A DNA stretch of 39,272 bases from an uncultured Eubacteriales bacterium (lineage in GTDB: Bacteria; Bacillota; Clostridia; Christensenellales; UBA1242): NCBI GenBank assembly GCA_949096025.1, contig CARXKP010000004.1, positions 14,483-53,754 of the forward strand. The letters are read 5' to 3'. The notes beneath the pieces were generated by a model. The model searched no databases, was not told where the DNA came from, and saw only the letters and a list, made by a program, of their open reading frames with translations. Below, in pieces: positions 14,400 through 29,500 of the stretch. Position numbers and translations under genes: made by a program. The stretch's first letter is position 1; every line of letters starts with the position of its first letter.

Positions 14400-14500
14400 C
14401 CGTGCAACATCTGGTTGCCGAAACAAAGAATAATTTAAAATTTAAATAATTTTTAACGATAGCCGTGCAACATCTGGTTGCTCGTCAAGCATTGGGCTTG
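14400..14500 (-). repeat. Hairpin repeats after the giant gene (three copies)
   Basis: On the minus strand, directly after the stop codon: CAAGC-CCAAT-GCTTG (14500-14486), then GCAAC-CAGAT-GTTGC (14481-14467), then a second identical GCAAC copy (14418-14404). All have 5-bp stems, 5-nt loops and the trinucleotide ACG just after the stem. On the plus strand, 19 bases are repeated exactly at 14400-14418 and 14463-14481. Related hairpins lie at 8996-9108 in the opposite orientation. Confidence 0.6.
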
Positions 14501-17500
14501 TTATTGACTGCTAAGTTTTTCAAGTTTCTTCTTTATTCTCCTTGTCCAAAGGATAAAGAGAATAATTAGAATTATAAGAAGTAAAATTGAAACGCAAATC
14601 AAGACAATCATAGTTGTAAATGTCTTTTGGTTTTGAGTCACTTGAGCAGTTTCATCAATATACCCGAATAAATCGCCAAATCTTGAGCCTGGATAACTTG
14701 TGTAATGTACAACATTATCATAGTGGTAACTTCCAAGATCAATCTTTCCTTTGAATGGATTTTCTTCAGTACCAACAGGTACCCAGTATCTTCCTTCAAA
14801 GTTTATATCAGCAGTAACAAGATAACTACACTCTGAATAAAGTTTTCCGTCATTATTACTCATTCCATTGTTTACAAGGTAAGCAAGAAGAGCAAATTCA
14901 TTTACATTTGTGATAAGATAAGGATCATCGTCAGTGCCAAGGCCTGTAAAGGTTTCAGCAATAACATCCTCGTCAATCCAAAGTAGTCTTTCAAAGTAGA
15001 CATTGATGTTTATTTCATAATCAAAGAATCTATCAAGGAAATCTTTATTTATTAGAAGTTGATTATCAACAACAAATCCAGAAATATCAAATGTAATTCC
15101 ACTGCTTACAAGGTATGCATTTTTATATCTGTAGTTAGATTGTGCTCTAATAGCAAGAGCATAACTGCTACCATACTTAACTGTTCTAGAACCACCATTT
15201 TCTATATTAGTTCTATTACCGTCCTCGCTAATCCATTCAAATGCACCTGACTTAGAAACTTCTGAGTTATCAACAGGGTCAAACATATTAATGTTGAAGT
15301 TCATTGTAATATCTTCTATAGTTACTGGAATTGAAAGACCTATCTTATAACTTAAGCCTTCCTCTTTAACTTCAAGATCTTCAACTTTAAATACATAACT
15401 GAATACATAATAACCAGATTGTTCGTCATAGACACTTGTAAATAGACTATCACCAAATCCGTAACCACGAACTTTAGATACTCTTACGACAATAGTATCA
15501 CCAACAAAAGCATTAAATGGTTTTGTATAATCAACAATTTCACCATTTACAAGCACGCCTCTAATAATATGAGCACTTCCAAGGTCAGTAGAATTGAAGT
15601 TTACCTCTATTTCCTTTCCTTTGAATACTGCAGTAAGATTGAGTGGTTTGTAAATGTAATCGGCAAATGTATAAACATATTCACCCTCACCATTTTCTTC
15701 GCCATATATCTTATTGCCAGTTGTATTGTCAATCCAGTATAGGAATGCATATCCGTCTGCTGGTTTAGCAAATAGTGTTACAAGTTTAGAAGTATCAAAA
15801 TTTCCATTAATGAGATTATTGTCTTGTTTTACATAACTTGTTCCGCCATCCGCATCGTCATTATTAACATTCTCAACATTTATTGTAAAGTTTGGATTAT
15901 ACACTGCCCTTACAAAGTAGTCGCCCATTTCAAGTTTTAGGTCAAATGTTGTTCCTCTATTTGAATATTCACCATCATTAAATTTTACTGCAAAGTTAGC
16001 AAATGTGTAACCATATATTGCAGGAGCAGCAAAACTTAAGATTTCATCAACCGCTGCAGTAGCAAGCCAAACATCATCTTGTCCAACAAATGCACTTATT
16101 TGTTCAATATTTGCAATAAATGAACGAACATTATAACTGTCATCAATGGCAATTTCAGGAGAAACTTCGAGCTTTACTTTTGCACTATTGAATGTCCAAC
16201 CTGCGTAAAGAGTGAACGATTTTGAAACTGAATCAAAGTTTTTCTCTTCTTCCCAAGCAGTTCCATTATAGAAGTATCCACTATGTTGCCAGCTTTGAGT
16301 TATTTCACGATATCTGTCAATATATTGAGTTCCATATGAGTTTGTTCCTGTATAGTAACCAGTAAATGTGTAGTTAGGTTTTTCAGCAAATACTAATGCC
16401 TTTTGCTCTGCTGTAAGACTATCAAGTGACCATTCTTCACCATATCTTACAGTCTGTGACATAACTACAGGTGCAACTCCGTCATCTACAACAAATCTAA
16501 TTGTATAGTCGATTGGTTTAACATAAATTACGATAGTCGCACTTACATTAACTTGACCAATCGAAATGCTAGAAGAGTTGTTAAAGCCTGACATAAGAGG
16601 TTGTTGAGTTTTAACTTCGCCAATATTTACATTTCTAAATTCTTCTTCAGCATTAGGAGCATAAATAATATCATATTTAAGCGTTCCGTCTGGATTAGTA
16701 ACTAGATAGTAAGAACTGAGCGAGTTAATTGTAACATCAAGTCTTTCGCCAGTGACTACAAATGCATTTACACTGTCGCCTCTTGTTGGGCTTGATGAAA
16801 CAAGTGCTGAAGATGTATCAACTACGATTACACCACCGTGAACCGCCTTAATATCTTCACCTTCATTTGCGAATAAAATCTTAACTGAATTTTCTTTTGC
16901 TGTGAATAGTACTGTAATCTTTGTACTATCCTTAGCGCCATTTACAATAGTAATCTCTGTACCATCAGCCTTTTTAAATTTACTAACAGTCACTCCTGGA
17001 GTATCAATAATAAGTGAAGCAGTAAATCCTGTTTTTGGTTTTATCTCAAGATAGATTGTTTCATCAGTATGAGAGAGAAATTTATAATTTCCGCCAACAA
17101 CTAAATTGCCTTCATATTCAAGATAAACCTCATTTCCAAGTCTTTCACCTTCTGCATCAGTAACATAAATATGTCCACCGGCAACAGAACCGAGATTTGG
17201 AATAAAGTTGATTATTGTTCCTGCTTGAACATTAATATAGATTTCACAAGGTTTAAATATAACTTCAAGTGTTTGGATAGGGTTTTCAAGGTCAAGAGGA
17301 ATAGCAAAACTGCTTCCATTATAACCATATTTTTCCATATCCTCATCAGTTACTCTTTGTCCATCAATTAAGATGTAAGAAAGTTCATATCCCTCGCTAG
17401 GAACTAAGTCTATTACAAGGTCAATTCCAAGGTAGAATTTTTGAGTAACAAAACCGTTAACTTCTATCCTTACATTTTCGCTTGTTTGAGATGCTACAAA

Positions 17501-20500
17501 GCCACCTTTTCCAGTTGAGGTAAGCGTAATATCTCTTACTTTACGAGCGTAATAAGCTTTAATTTCTACAGTTCCCTCTTCGCCTACTGCGGTAAGTTCG
17601 CTTTCAAAATCTTCATCAATAACAACCGTTGTATTTCCTTCAGTTGATATAATTCTGTCACCTATCTTCCAGCAGATAAACTCGTAGTTATCTACAAGTT
17701 CTTGCTGAGCAAGTATGATAGACTTTTTATAATCTACTTCTTGATAAGTATCGCAAGTAATTTCACCGTAAGTTTCTTCTCCACTAGCAACACTAACATT
17801 AAATTTAAATGTTCTTGGACTGCCAGAGAATGTAATTGTAAATCCTTCATCAAAACCGTCAACTACAGCTGTAAATCTATAATATTTTTCACCAGTTGTA
17901 TGTTCATTCTTGACACTTCCCTCTACAACATAGTTTTTGTCGCCAGTTGAAAGGTTGCCACCTTTAAAGCCGAATGCCATATAACCTTCTATTGAAAGTT
18001 GAGTTCCTGTCTTAATAGGGAATGTTCCGCCTGATAAGTTCATATTTGTTGAGTTAAATGAAAGTTGAGCAAATATATCTCTTACATCACCAAATTCAAC
18101 AATGTTAGTTGAAGGTACTGCTCTAGCATTGATTGAAGCTCCTGTAACGAAGTTGTTCCAAACAATAGTAAGAGTCTTTTTATCTTCTGAAACGGTTGCG
18201 GTAACATTTCCGCCTTCACTTCCTAAACCATCTGTTAAGAAGTCATAGGTATTTCCTTCTTCAAATTCATAACCTTTCTTTGCTTTATAGGTAATTACTA
18301 CTTCCTGCTCAGTCTTAGCAATTATCTGATAAGCACCTTGAACAAGGGTTGGATTAACTACAATACCATTTACTTTTACTTCAAAACTATCAATATTTGT
18401 ATTTCTAATAGAAAGAGTATTGTTTGCAGGTTCTTTTGCAAAGTAAATAGAACTATTTGCAATAAGATTTTGGATACTGTATTGTCCACCATTAAGGTCA
18501 ACAAAATCACCATTTACATTACTGCTTGAATAACTATACTGATAACCTTTAATTACATCAACATTAAGTCTAATTGCTGGGTCATTGTAAGTAATTCTAA
18601 TAACATCACCACTAACAAGAGCATTTCCATCTCTATTAGTTACGATTACTCCTTCATCAAATGTAACTACAAGGTCAAATGTATCATTTTCCCAGTTTGC
18701 AGAAAGAGTGAGAGTATAACCATTATCATCCTTAATGCCTATAGAAGAAAGTCTATTGCCCTCTTCATAAACTTTTCCGTTTACATCCTGCCATACTGGA
18801 TATTTACCTGGATTTTTTACAACTGGGAATGTGGTAATTTCTGAACCGAATCTTACCTCTCTTTTGTTAGTTCCGGTAATTGTTCCTCCATTAGCATTGA
18901 ACATAACGGTGTAAAGTTCTCCGAGCCAGTTTGCTCTAAGTGTGATTACACTGTCACCTTCAAGAGATGTGTAAACTGTATCTACAATTTCTTTTAATGA
19001 CTTACCATCAAGTAATTTATAAGTGCCACTTGCACTATCAAAATAAGTATAATTTGAAAGTGTGTATGTTCCTTCTGTCACAGTAAGTGCTGGAAGGTTG
19101 CTTTCTGTCTTATCAGCAAGGAGTGAATAGTAAAGTCTTGGTTGAAGATTATTACCGTCAGTTCTTACTGTAAAGTCAGGGATATTTGCATTAATAGCAA
19201 ATGTAATTTGAATTTCATCAAGAGTAGTATGAAGAGCAAAGTTTGAAGCGATTCCTCTAATAGAAACTGTTGATACAATTCTACCTGTATCACCAAGGTT
19301 AACATCACTAGCCTCACCACTAAGTTTAGTGTGTGCAAGTATCTTATAACCTCTTTCTGCTACAAAGTTAACTTCAAGGTCTGTAAAGTATCTTACAAAA
19401 TACATTCCTTCATTTTCAGTTAATGCTGATTGTGGATTTGCAGTAACCGAAATGCTTTCAACATTGTTATAATTTAAAGTCAAAGTGTAAACTTGAATTT
19501 CCCAACCAGCATAGATTGTAAGAGCATCTTCAACACTTGGATTTAAAGCAATTGAATGAAGGACATCTTCAATATTGTTTGCATTAAGTACTGTATATCC
19601 GCCATTGCCATCACTAATATACCAGCCTTTAAAGTCATAGCTCTTTCTTGTAGGTCTTACAAAACTATTCATAAGAGATGAAGCAGTTACACTTTCATCA
19701 AATGGATATGATACTTTAAAACTATCAATTCTTGATGCACTTTCTCCGTCGCTAACAAATCTTCCGTCATTTACTAGAGTAGAATGTTCGACTTCTGTTT
19801 CAACAGTTACATCAATAATGTATGGAGCAATTACACCAGTAAGATTATCGAGTACTGTATAGTTAACTGCATCTGCACCACTAAGAACTAAAGTAATGTG
19901 CTTATTAATGCCGATTTCAGCATTATCAAATCCACCTTTATTCGCATCAATCTTTACATCATCGCCTGGTCTAACGAATGATGAAATATCATAGTCACCA
20001 ACTTCGGCTGGGAGTTTATTGTTTGTATCATAAGGCTTATAGATTGCAGGAATACCTGAAAGGTCAAGTGGACGCTTATCAATATTAACTATGATTGCAT
20101 TTGCACTATCTCCTCTGCCATATTCATAGCCATCTTTGAACAATTCAAAGTTTGGTGATGAAATAACAAATATAATCTTACGATTTTTCCCTGCTTTAAG
20201 ATTATTTCCAACAGTACTTTCGCCATTTTCAAATCTAATGGCAGAAATGCTAACAAAGCCATTTTCAATATCTGTTGTTATATCACCTATTGAAAGTGTA
20301 TACTCTCCAACAAGTTTCAAAATTTCAGATATATCATCATTAAGGTTGATGTCACCATAAATGAAGTTTGTATTTTCAATAGTAAATAATACATCTCCAG
20401 TATCCTTTCTAGGGATAATTGTACCTGTATAACTAAATTCGGCTACGCTTGGAATTGAATAGTTGCTTGAATTTGCGCCAACAAGTTCAATACCGCTTAA

Positions 20501-23500
20501 AGCATAAAGTCCAACTTCGGCTTTTTCATAGAAACCAGTTATATAAACCTCATCGCCTTCTACAACATTTGTAAAGCGAGCGTCAGTCTTTGTAATAACA
20601 TTTGTTCTATCGAACTCTTTATAAATTGGATTTACATCTTCAAATGTAAGAAGACGCTTATTAATTACAAATCCGCCTTCAAGTTTATAAGAACTAAAGT
20701 TTCCTTCGCCACTTAAAAGCATATCTTCTTTAGCATAAGTATCTGCTTCAAAAACAGAAGTTGTAAGAGTCATATTTTCAAGAACAAGTTCCTTGAAACG
20801 GTCTTGAAGAGATGCCTCACTACCATCAGCGTACTCATAACTTAAGAGAAGTTTTGTATATTGATTATTATCTATATATACATACCATTCATTATCAAGA
20901 CGATATTCTAATCTAAACTGTGGTGCTACTTTATCGTAAACTTTTGCGATTGTATCATCTTCAAAAGTTACGGTAACTGTTATATCTGCTTTTTCAATAG
21001 TATAAACTGCAGTTTCATCTAGTCTAGCGATGAAGTTGTCATCTACTACTGCATAAGTTGAGTCAAGCACCACTGCTCTATTAAACTTATAAACTCCTTG
21101 ATTTTCACCTATCTCTCTAAAGAGTTCGAGGTAAGCAGTTTGAGCATAATCTCCAGTAAACATTGATTTTGTAAAGATAAATCTTTCTGGGTCATTATCA
21201 CCGAAGAGTTTTGATCTCATTGTTGATGGAATGTCACTAAGAGAAATAACAATTTCCTGTTTTGCAACTGTAACTTGATAATTAAGTTGAGTTTCTGTAA
21301 TTTCGCTTGTATCAAATATTCTAGAATCTGCATCAAGGCTTATGACGTAAATTCCCGCGTTCTTAATATCAGTAGAATTATTTACAGGGTTTGATAATTC
21401 CTTTCTGTAAGAAATGCTAAATCTATAAGATAAGTCTGCATTATTTAGTAAATCTTTAAGAGCATATTGACCAAGTCCTCCACCTGTAATAGTAACAAGT
21501 ATATCATTTACAAAATCTCTATTTGAGTAAACTAAACCATCTATATCATAATCAATACCTGTTGTTTCAAAGGTAACTGAAGTAAGTTTTAAAAGATTTA
21601 CTGTGATTTTTATCTTAACTTCTTTTGCTTGATCTGTACGGTTATTTCCGCTTGTCGCTGTAACTGTAAGATAATAGTCACCTGTTGAATCAGAATTGCA
21701 AGGAAGTGAGAACTTGAATGAATCATTTTCAGCGATTCCCTCAATTTCCGTTCCGTCCTTTGTCAAGACGTACTTGTAAGTAATTTGTTTGTTATAGTTT
21801 TCAATGCCTTTTGTAAGTATATCGCTAAGAGTTATCTCTCTTGTTTTGCCATAAACTACATCTGCATCAAAATCGAAATCTTTACCAGTAATATTTGGAG
21901 TTTCAAGTGTCCAAATAGCGGTAATCTTGCAACTATAAATACCTGCATTTTCTTCCGCTCTAAGTTTTAAGCCTTCGATTGAGATATTTGGAACTTGACC
22001 TATAGACCAATTGCTGAATTCAAAGCCCTTAATATCGCCAAGTGCAGTTTCTGGATTTGAAATAGTTATTTCACTTCCAAGTTTTACATAAGTAAAGCCA
22101 AGAGAGTTGATTTCCTCATCATCTGAATTTGTTGCAATGACATCATCAAGTGAAAGTTCTACCGCCTTGTAGTCAGTGATTACTGCTACATAGGTAATAT
22201 CTGTATTAGTAGTAACAAATTGTGCAGTAGTTGTAATGTCTTGTAGCGTAAGAATATTAAGAGAATTTAATAATCCCTCAACGAAAAGTTGTTTATCACT
22301 TTCATTATTACCATAACTAAGTGATGTCCATCTTAAAACTGCCATAGGAGAAACTGTAGCAATTTCAAGATTAAATGTAACTACTCTATCATTAGCCACA
22401 ATGACCCTCAAATCTTTTGTGCCATTGTTTACAATAGAAAGTACTAATGTGCCTTCTTGTGTGATATAGTTCATATCGCCGTCATCGGCATTAACAAGTC
22501 TTCCATTAAATTCAAATGAGAGAATTTTTACAATATTATCTGTATTATTATTTTCTTCAAGAGTAGTTGTATCAAAGTATCTTGCCCCAACATTTACTGT
22601 AAAGGCATTGTCAAGTGAGATGATTGTGAAACTTGCCCCACTTGCAAGAGTATAAATAAAGTTTGCAAGTAAATTATCTGTTGAATCATTAGTATAAATG
22701 CTAGAATTTACAACAAATTGTTCGATAGTGTTATAAGCGATTGCGTCACTTCCGTTTGTATAAACTGAAGCAATATCTACAATGAATTTATCACCAACAA
22801 TATCGGTAACCGCTTTAAGAATTTCAGCATTAACGTTGCTTACTTTATGAGCAGAACCTTTAAAGAAACCTTGTTCTACAAAACTAAGTTCAATAGGTGT
22901 CTTTATAATTGTTGTAGTAACAGCATCTGCCACATAAGTAATTGTTGTTGCTGTTTCGTCAGCGAATATTCCGTCAACATAGTTTGCACTGTTAAAACCA
23001 TTCTTTCTGAAATAGTATTTTACTGAATAGTTCTTTCCATCAACTGCACCATATTTGTTAGTTTCGTCAACTATTTCAATCTTATCTATGATAAGTTCGC
23101 CATTAGCAAGTACAGGGGTAACACCAGCGAATACAACATTTCCAAGATTTTGTCCGTTTGCAGTAGGAACATAAGTACTTGTTCCTGTGTAATAACTTTC
23201 AAGATTTGCACCATTTATTGCAATATCAGCTTTTGCAATTTCTATGTTTGCTGGATCACTTGTAATTATTCTTCCCTCATCATTAGGAGAGAGAGAGTCA
23301 ACAAGTCTAACATACATATGAGCGTTACCAGAAATCACATCTTTATAATTGAGTTTAAGTCGCATAACGCTTGTTGAACCAGCAGAAATTGATTCATAAT
23401 CATACGCAACGCCAGTTCTTCCATTTACGACATAGTAAATTTCAACAATTTGTTCACCATTTGCAAGTAACAATGGATTTAAGGTTGTAGGTACCGTGCC

Positions 23501-26500
23501 AAGTTCAAGATGAGCTGGAGTGCCGTTTATTAAAATAGTAGAAGTTGCAATAGTCTGCTCACTTGAATTGTAAACAAGTCCAGTTGTTGCATTGGTTGTA
23601 ACTGCAAAATAAGTATAATTACTACCACTCTTGCGTTCCCAAATTGGACTTAATGTAAAGGCTTTTGCATCATCATAGCAATAAATATTTGTGTTATCCT
23701 CATAAACAAGAGGAGCATTGAATGTAAATGTTGTGCCATCAAATGAAGCAACTTTATTTCCGTTTAAGCTAAGTCCTGCAAGGTTAAAGCCATCACGAGT
23801 AAGTCGTCTTGTTGCAAAGTATGGTCTAATATCTTCGTCATAATTAATTGTAAACTCGTTTGTTTCGCCACTAGCACCGGTAAATTGATAATGATTTTTA
23901 TCGCTAGTTTCAATAGTTACATTATATGACTTAGGTCTAAGTTCAACTGTAATAGTTCTTCGATTTTCAGTTTCACCTTCAGCAGTCACAAAGCCTGAAA
24001 CAAGAAGATAATTCTTTCTTCCGCTTCCGTCGAGTTCGTCACCCTTAAATGCATAACTATCTCCTTCGTGGAAGCCTGTTACGCTATAGATTTCATAACC
24101 TTTTTCAAGGTTGAACATAAAGTATCTTTCTACGCCATTAAAGTAAGTAAGTTGAATATCTCCAGTATATTCTGTACCATCAATACTGATAAGTTTATCC
24201 ATTACTTCGCTTGTTCCGGTAACTTTAATTGAAATCTTATAAACAAATCCCCAGGTTGCTTCAAGTCTAAGAGTATAATTATCTACGCTTGAACTCTTAA
24301 AGTATTTTAATGTAAATTGTTGTCCATTTTCAAAGGTTTCAATCTTTCGATTTTCCCCTTCTCCGCTCATAATGAGCCATACATATTCTTCGCCTCGACT
24401 TCCGTCTTTTGCTATAAGGCTTGGAACATTGGTAAGAGTAGAACCATATCTAATAGTTCTTGCAACTGAAGTTACTTCTCCCTCAACTGCAAATCTGTAT
24501 TCAAGAGTGTTTGTGTTTACAAAAGTAACCTCATAATCAACGCCTTCAAAGAAAGCATCGAGTGTAAGTTCGATATCCTGTTGTGGAGTACCAAGAAGTG
24601 CGTAAATTACTTCTGTAACTTTTATATCAAGTGAGAAGTTTTTATCCTTGCTTCCCGATTTACTCCAACCAGTTTGAGTATAAGTACCAACAGTAGGAGT
24701 ATAGGTTGCCCCAAACATATCTGCAAGTGTAGTATTTTTGTAATCTACATCACCTTTTTCAATCGCAAATTCGCCTTTTATAGCACCTTTTGCTTCTGCA
24801 ATCTCTGTTTCAACAGGGATTTCATAGTTTGTTTTAAATGTAAATGTAATTGGAGATGAGGTAATAGTAATAGTATTGTTTGTTTGAATATATTTAATTT
24901 CAAATGCACCAGACTTATTATTTCTTGCCTCTAAGTCCTCTAATTTTTCATTAATACCGCTATCTAAAGCGACATTTGTCCACTTATAGAAATCATCAGC
25001 AGTAATCACAACTTTAATATTGTGGCTAAAGTGAGTTTCATATTTATCATCTGAATTTGCAACAATCAATGTATTTAAAGAGTCTTCTGTTGTACCTAAA
25101 TCATAAACTGCAATAGAAGAATGAGGATGATTAAATGTAATAAATATCTTGTCTTCCTGCCAATTTGCAGTGAATGTAAATCTAGTATCTGTGACATCTT
25201 CTGTAAGAGTTGCACCATTTATTCTAAGCCAAAGATTTTCTATAGCAGATGCACTTTCCACTCCGTTCATTGTCCAATGAGTGAATAGATAACCTCTATC
25301 ATAAGCAACTACTGGCAAGTTTTCTTTAAGAAGATCTGAGTATGAGATTGTCCTATCCCAAATATTATAACTTCCGTCCTCAGAAAGCCACTTTTCGTTT
25401 GTTGACGATACTGTAAAGCCAGTACGCTGACTAGGATCAATTACAATTCTAACTTTGATTTCTTCAATAGTAATCTTAAGAGTGCAATCTCCTTTAATCT
25501 TTTCAAGAGAGATTTTTCCATTCTTTGTCTTATTTCCGCTTACAACTTTTGCAGTAATTAGGCTACTTAGTTCTGAAGCATTAATACCTACAAACTTATA
25601 TCCTTCATCTGCAGTTACAAAGTAGTCAGAATAGATTGTTCCATCTTCTAAAGTATTAAAGTAAGGTATATTTTCGATAACTGTACTTACATCATCGCCA
25701 TTTTCGTTTTTAAGTACACCATTTGTAATTTGAACGGTTACTTTATATGTTTTTCTTTCCCAAATTGCATAAATTTCAAGACCTGTTCTGCCTGCATCTA
25801 CTGCTGCTTGAAGGAATGTTTCCTTCTCTTCAGCAGACATAGTGCTTACATCTATAGAAATTTGAACTCCACCTGCAATACCAAAACGGTAACCTATGCA
25901 AATATATCCATTTCTTCCAATACGCTCTGCATTAAGAAGATTTCTAATAAATGTATCCATTTCACCAGCATATTCAACTGAAATTATGCCATCATTGGCG
26001 AATTTATCAATGTCACCATCTACAAATTTTTGAGTATTTCCTACTCTATTAAAGTAAAGTTCTACTGCAGTAATATCACCGACAACGGTAATAGTGATTT
26101 CATAGTTGTTACTATCATCATTATCCTTGTCAAATACAAGGTCGATTGCCTTGCCAGTTCCATAAAGGTGGTCAGCAACAAATTCACCACTTGTCCTTGA
26201 ACCAAATTTCCCGCTAAGAACAGTAATGATATCACCCTCAAGTGCTTCATTACTTGAATAATATCCACCAACAGCATTTACATTTTGATTTATAAATGTT
26301 AAAAGAAGATTTTCATTTCCGTCATACTTCTTGCTTATTGCTTGAGCATTTGCAATAGTAAGATTTCTCTTTGTCACTTTAAGAGGTTTTGTAAATGTTG
26401 TAGTATAAGTTTCTCCAAGTTCTCCCCTAGTTTGACCAAAAGTAAAATCTTTTGACTGGATTGTAAACTTAACTGTATAATCTCCAACATTTAAGAAGGT

Positions 26501-29500
26501 TCCTTTTGAATAGATGTCTTTTTGTTCGATATCGACATCAATGATTGTAAAGCGAGTCTTATCTATTTCGCTTCCACCTTTATAATTGTATGTAAAGTTA
26601 AAGTTATCAAGTACTCTTTGAAGTTCGCTAGGATCTTCAATATTAGATTCTTTAAATGTCTTATAAACTACTTCAATTAAAGCAGTAATATAGTCGATTT
26701 CACTTGTCGCATCTGCAACAAGGTTTACTTTTAAACTACTATCATAAACAAGAGTATAGTTTACGCCAACTCCCTTTTCATCAATTCTGAAAGTACCATT
26801 CTTTAGTGCCTGTTCACCATTATAAGCACTAACAAATTCACCAGAAAGTTGAATTTCGTCAAGTCTAACAACGTCACCGTCATATCTAACAACATCACCC
26901 TCTCTAAATATAATTTCACAGGTATTTTCATTTGCTGAAATAGTATTATAAACAAATTTTGTTGTGCCATCATAAACTTTTGTAATCGAAGTTACTTTAA
27001 GTTCTCTTTTTGTAACTATAATCTTAGCATTAATTGCCGTTGTATTATCAAAGTCAATTTCCTTCCAGTTATCCGCTTTTGCAGTGTCTGTTAAACTTAC
27101 AGTTAATGTATAACCTTCAAGGTTTGCTTCCACTGAAGAATTAGAGCCAAATGTAAGATAACCAGCATAAGTTTCTCTTTGAGTATCTGGAATATCAATT
27201 CTTTGAGTTCCATAGTTATAGTAGATATCAAATTCTATTGTATCGCTGTCTTCTCCAGCAACTATAGTAAGATTAAATTTCTTAGTGGTAGGATTGTAAG
27301 TTACATTATATTCGCTTACCGCTCTACCATTGTAGATATAAGTGAGATAATCACTTAGTTCAACTTGTAATTTAGCAGATGGAGTTTTGATTGTATAGTA
27401 AGCCTCAAAAGTATCTTTATCTACAATAATATAATTATTATTATCAGCATCTGTTGTAAAAGTAGGATTTTCTAATCTGTGTTTTCCTATTGCTTCGCTC
27501 GTCTCTCTTCCAAAATTCACTTGAACAGAAGCAGGAGTATCAAGTTCCTCTGTTATTTCAAGGATTTCAAAGATAGGATTCTGGTCAGGTTGACCAAAGA
27601 ATTTTTCGATATTAGTAGGTTCAAACTTGTCAACATAGTCGGCAAGAGTGATTTCATATTGATTAATCTTAATTACTATATCTTTATTATTAATAGGGTT
27701 ATTTCCACTATCAACGCCAAACTGGTAAACATCTACCATATTTTCATCGATTGTATTTGTAACAGTATAAGTGTCAACTTGATTAAGTAATGCATTATTA
27801 TTCTTACTATCTTTTACTACCGCGTGGAAATGTAAACTATTTCCAGCAATAGCAGATGTAGGAATAAGACTTAAAGTGGTTCTTCCATTTTCTTCTCCAT
27901 TGAGAGAAAGACTTACATTTACTCTGCCTTCTTGATTTGAATTTCTAAATGTAAGAGATGTATCTTCATAAGTAAATTCGATAGTATTTCTTGTTAGAGC
28001 AAGTGTAACATCTTTAGTTACAGTTAATTTTTGAGCAGTTGGGCTTGCCTTATCATCAAAGGTATAAGTTACAGTAACTTTGTATGTGTCGTTAAGTTTA
28101 ACACTTGCTTGACCATTCCAATCAACAAATCTAAATGCTTTTTGGTCTGGAACATATACAAAACTAATCTTTGATGATCCATCTTGAGCATATTTAGTAG
28201 TGCTTACCATTGAAATAGAAAGTTCTGCAGTCTTTGGAGCATCAATCTCCATAAAGTTTGTGAGTTCATATACTATTTCACTAGCACTAGCATAAAGAGT
28301 ATCGCCACCTGCGTTTGTATCAATAACATCATCTAAAATATCATACTTAAAGTTTGTAAATTCCCATTTTGCTTTGATATTTTCAGTAGAACCTGCCTCA
28401 ACATTAGTAAAAGCACAATCTCCAAGTCCTACAGTTTCTTCAATTCTAATATGAGAAGCATTTCCAAGAGAATTTCTATACCCATTAAATTTTAGATAAG
28501 CGCTATCCTCGTGAGTTGGGTTTGTAATGCGGAAAGTCCCGCTAGATAAAGAAGCATAAACAATTTGTTTTTCATTCTCTTCTTCTTTAACTTTATTGTT
28601 AAAGTCAATTACAACTTTTACAGCATCAGTAAGTACAGCATAGATATTATGTTTTGCAAAATATGCTTCATCTGGAAGCGATACCTTAGTATTGTAAAGA
28701 CTGTCAACACCATCATCAAACAACTTAGAAACATTTTCTTGGAAAGTTGCATTTGAGATTTTTGCATTATCGATAAAGGTATCTTCTACAAATTCAAGTA
28801 ATTTAAGTTGTGATTTTCTTTGAGAAGAAAGGTCAACATTTACATCATATTTAATCTTATCTGCACTATTAAGTAAATCTTTATTTACAATAACTTGAAG
28901 AGCAGTGGTATTATTACCAACATAAGAAAGTAAAATTATATTATTAATATAGATACTTCCCTGATTTCCTTTAATATCAATCTTTACATCTCCGTCTACA
29001 ATACTCTTAATTTCATAAGCCTTGTTGTCAATCATAAGATTTGATAGATATAAAGTATCTTGCTTTATTTCACCATTATATGAGTAAGTTTCACTTATTT
29101 CGTTTAATTGTCCATTTTGTGCTGTGAGATATTTAGTAGTATAGTTAAGTCCAAGAGCAGTTTCACTTCCAATCACTTGGAACTGTGAGTCTTTAGAAAT
29201 AATCCATTCAAAGTTAGACAATTTCTCAGCAACATTATTTTTAAAAATTTCAAGGTCGTGAACAACGAATACTTTTTCATCTTCAATGTGATTTTCTTGA
29301 CCTTTATATGTGTTTGGTTTTGTATCACCCTCTCTATCTGGAACGATTGTTATTTGAGAGAATGTATAACTAAATACTTCCTTTCCAACTTGGTGAGGAT
29401 AACTTAATTGTTGACTTCCGTTATAATTTGTAAATGCAACAACTTCCATTCCTTCAAAGTAATAACTTGCACCTGCAGGGAAAGAAATTACAAATACCGC

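Noticed and set aside
14400..14481. Possible CRISPR array (19-nt exact repeat, 63-nt period)
   Set aside because: There are only two copies, the repeat is short and self-complementary, the spacer is AT-rich filler, and no cas genes are present.
14540..14680. Sortase (LPXTG-type) anchor on the giant protein
   Set aside because: No LPXTG-like motif precedes the C-terminal hydrophobic helix; the design is a plain membrane anchor.
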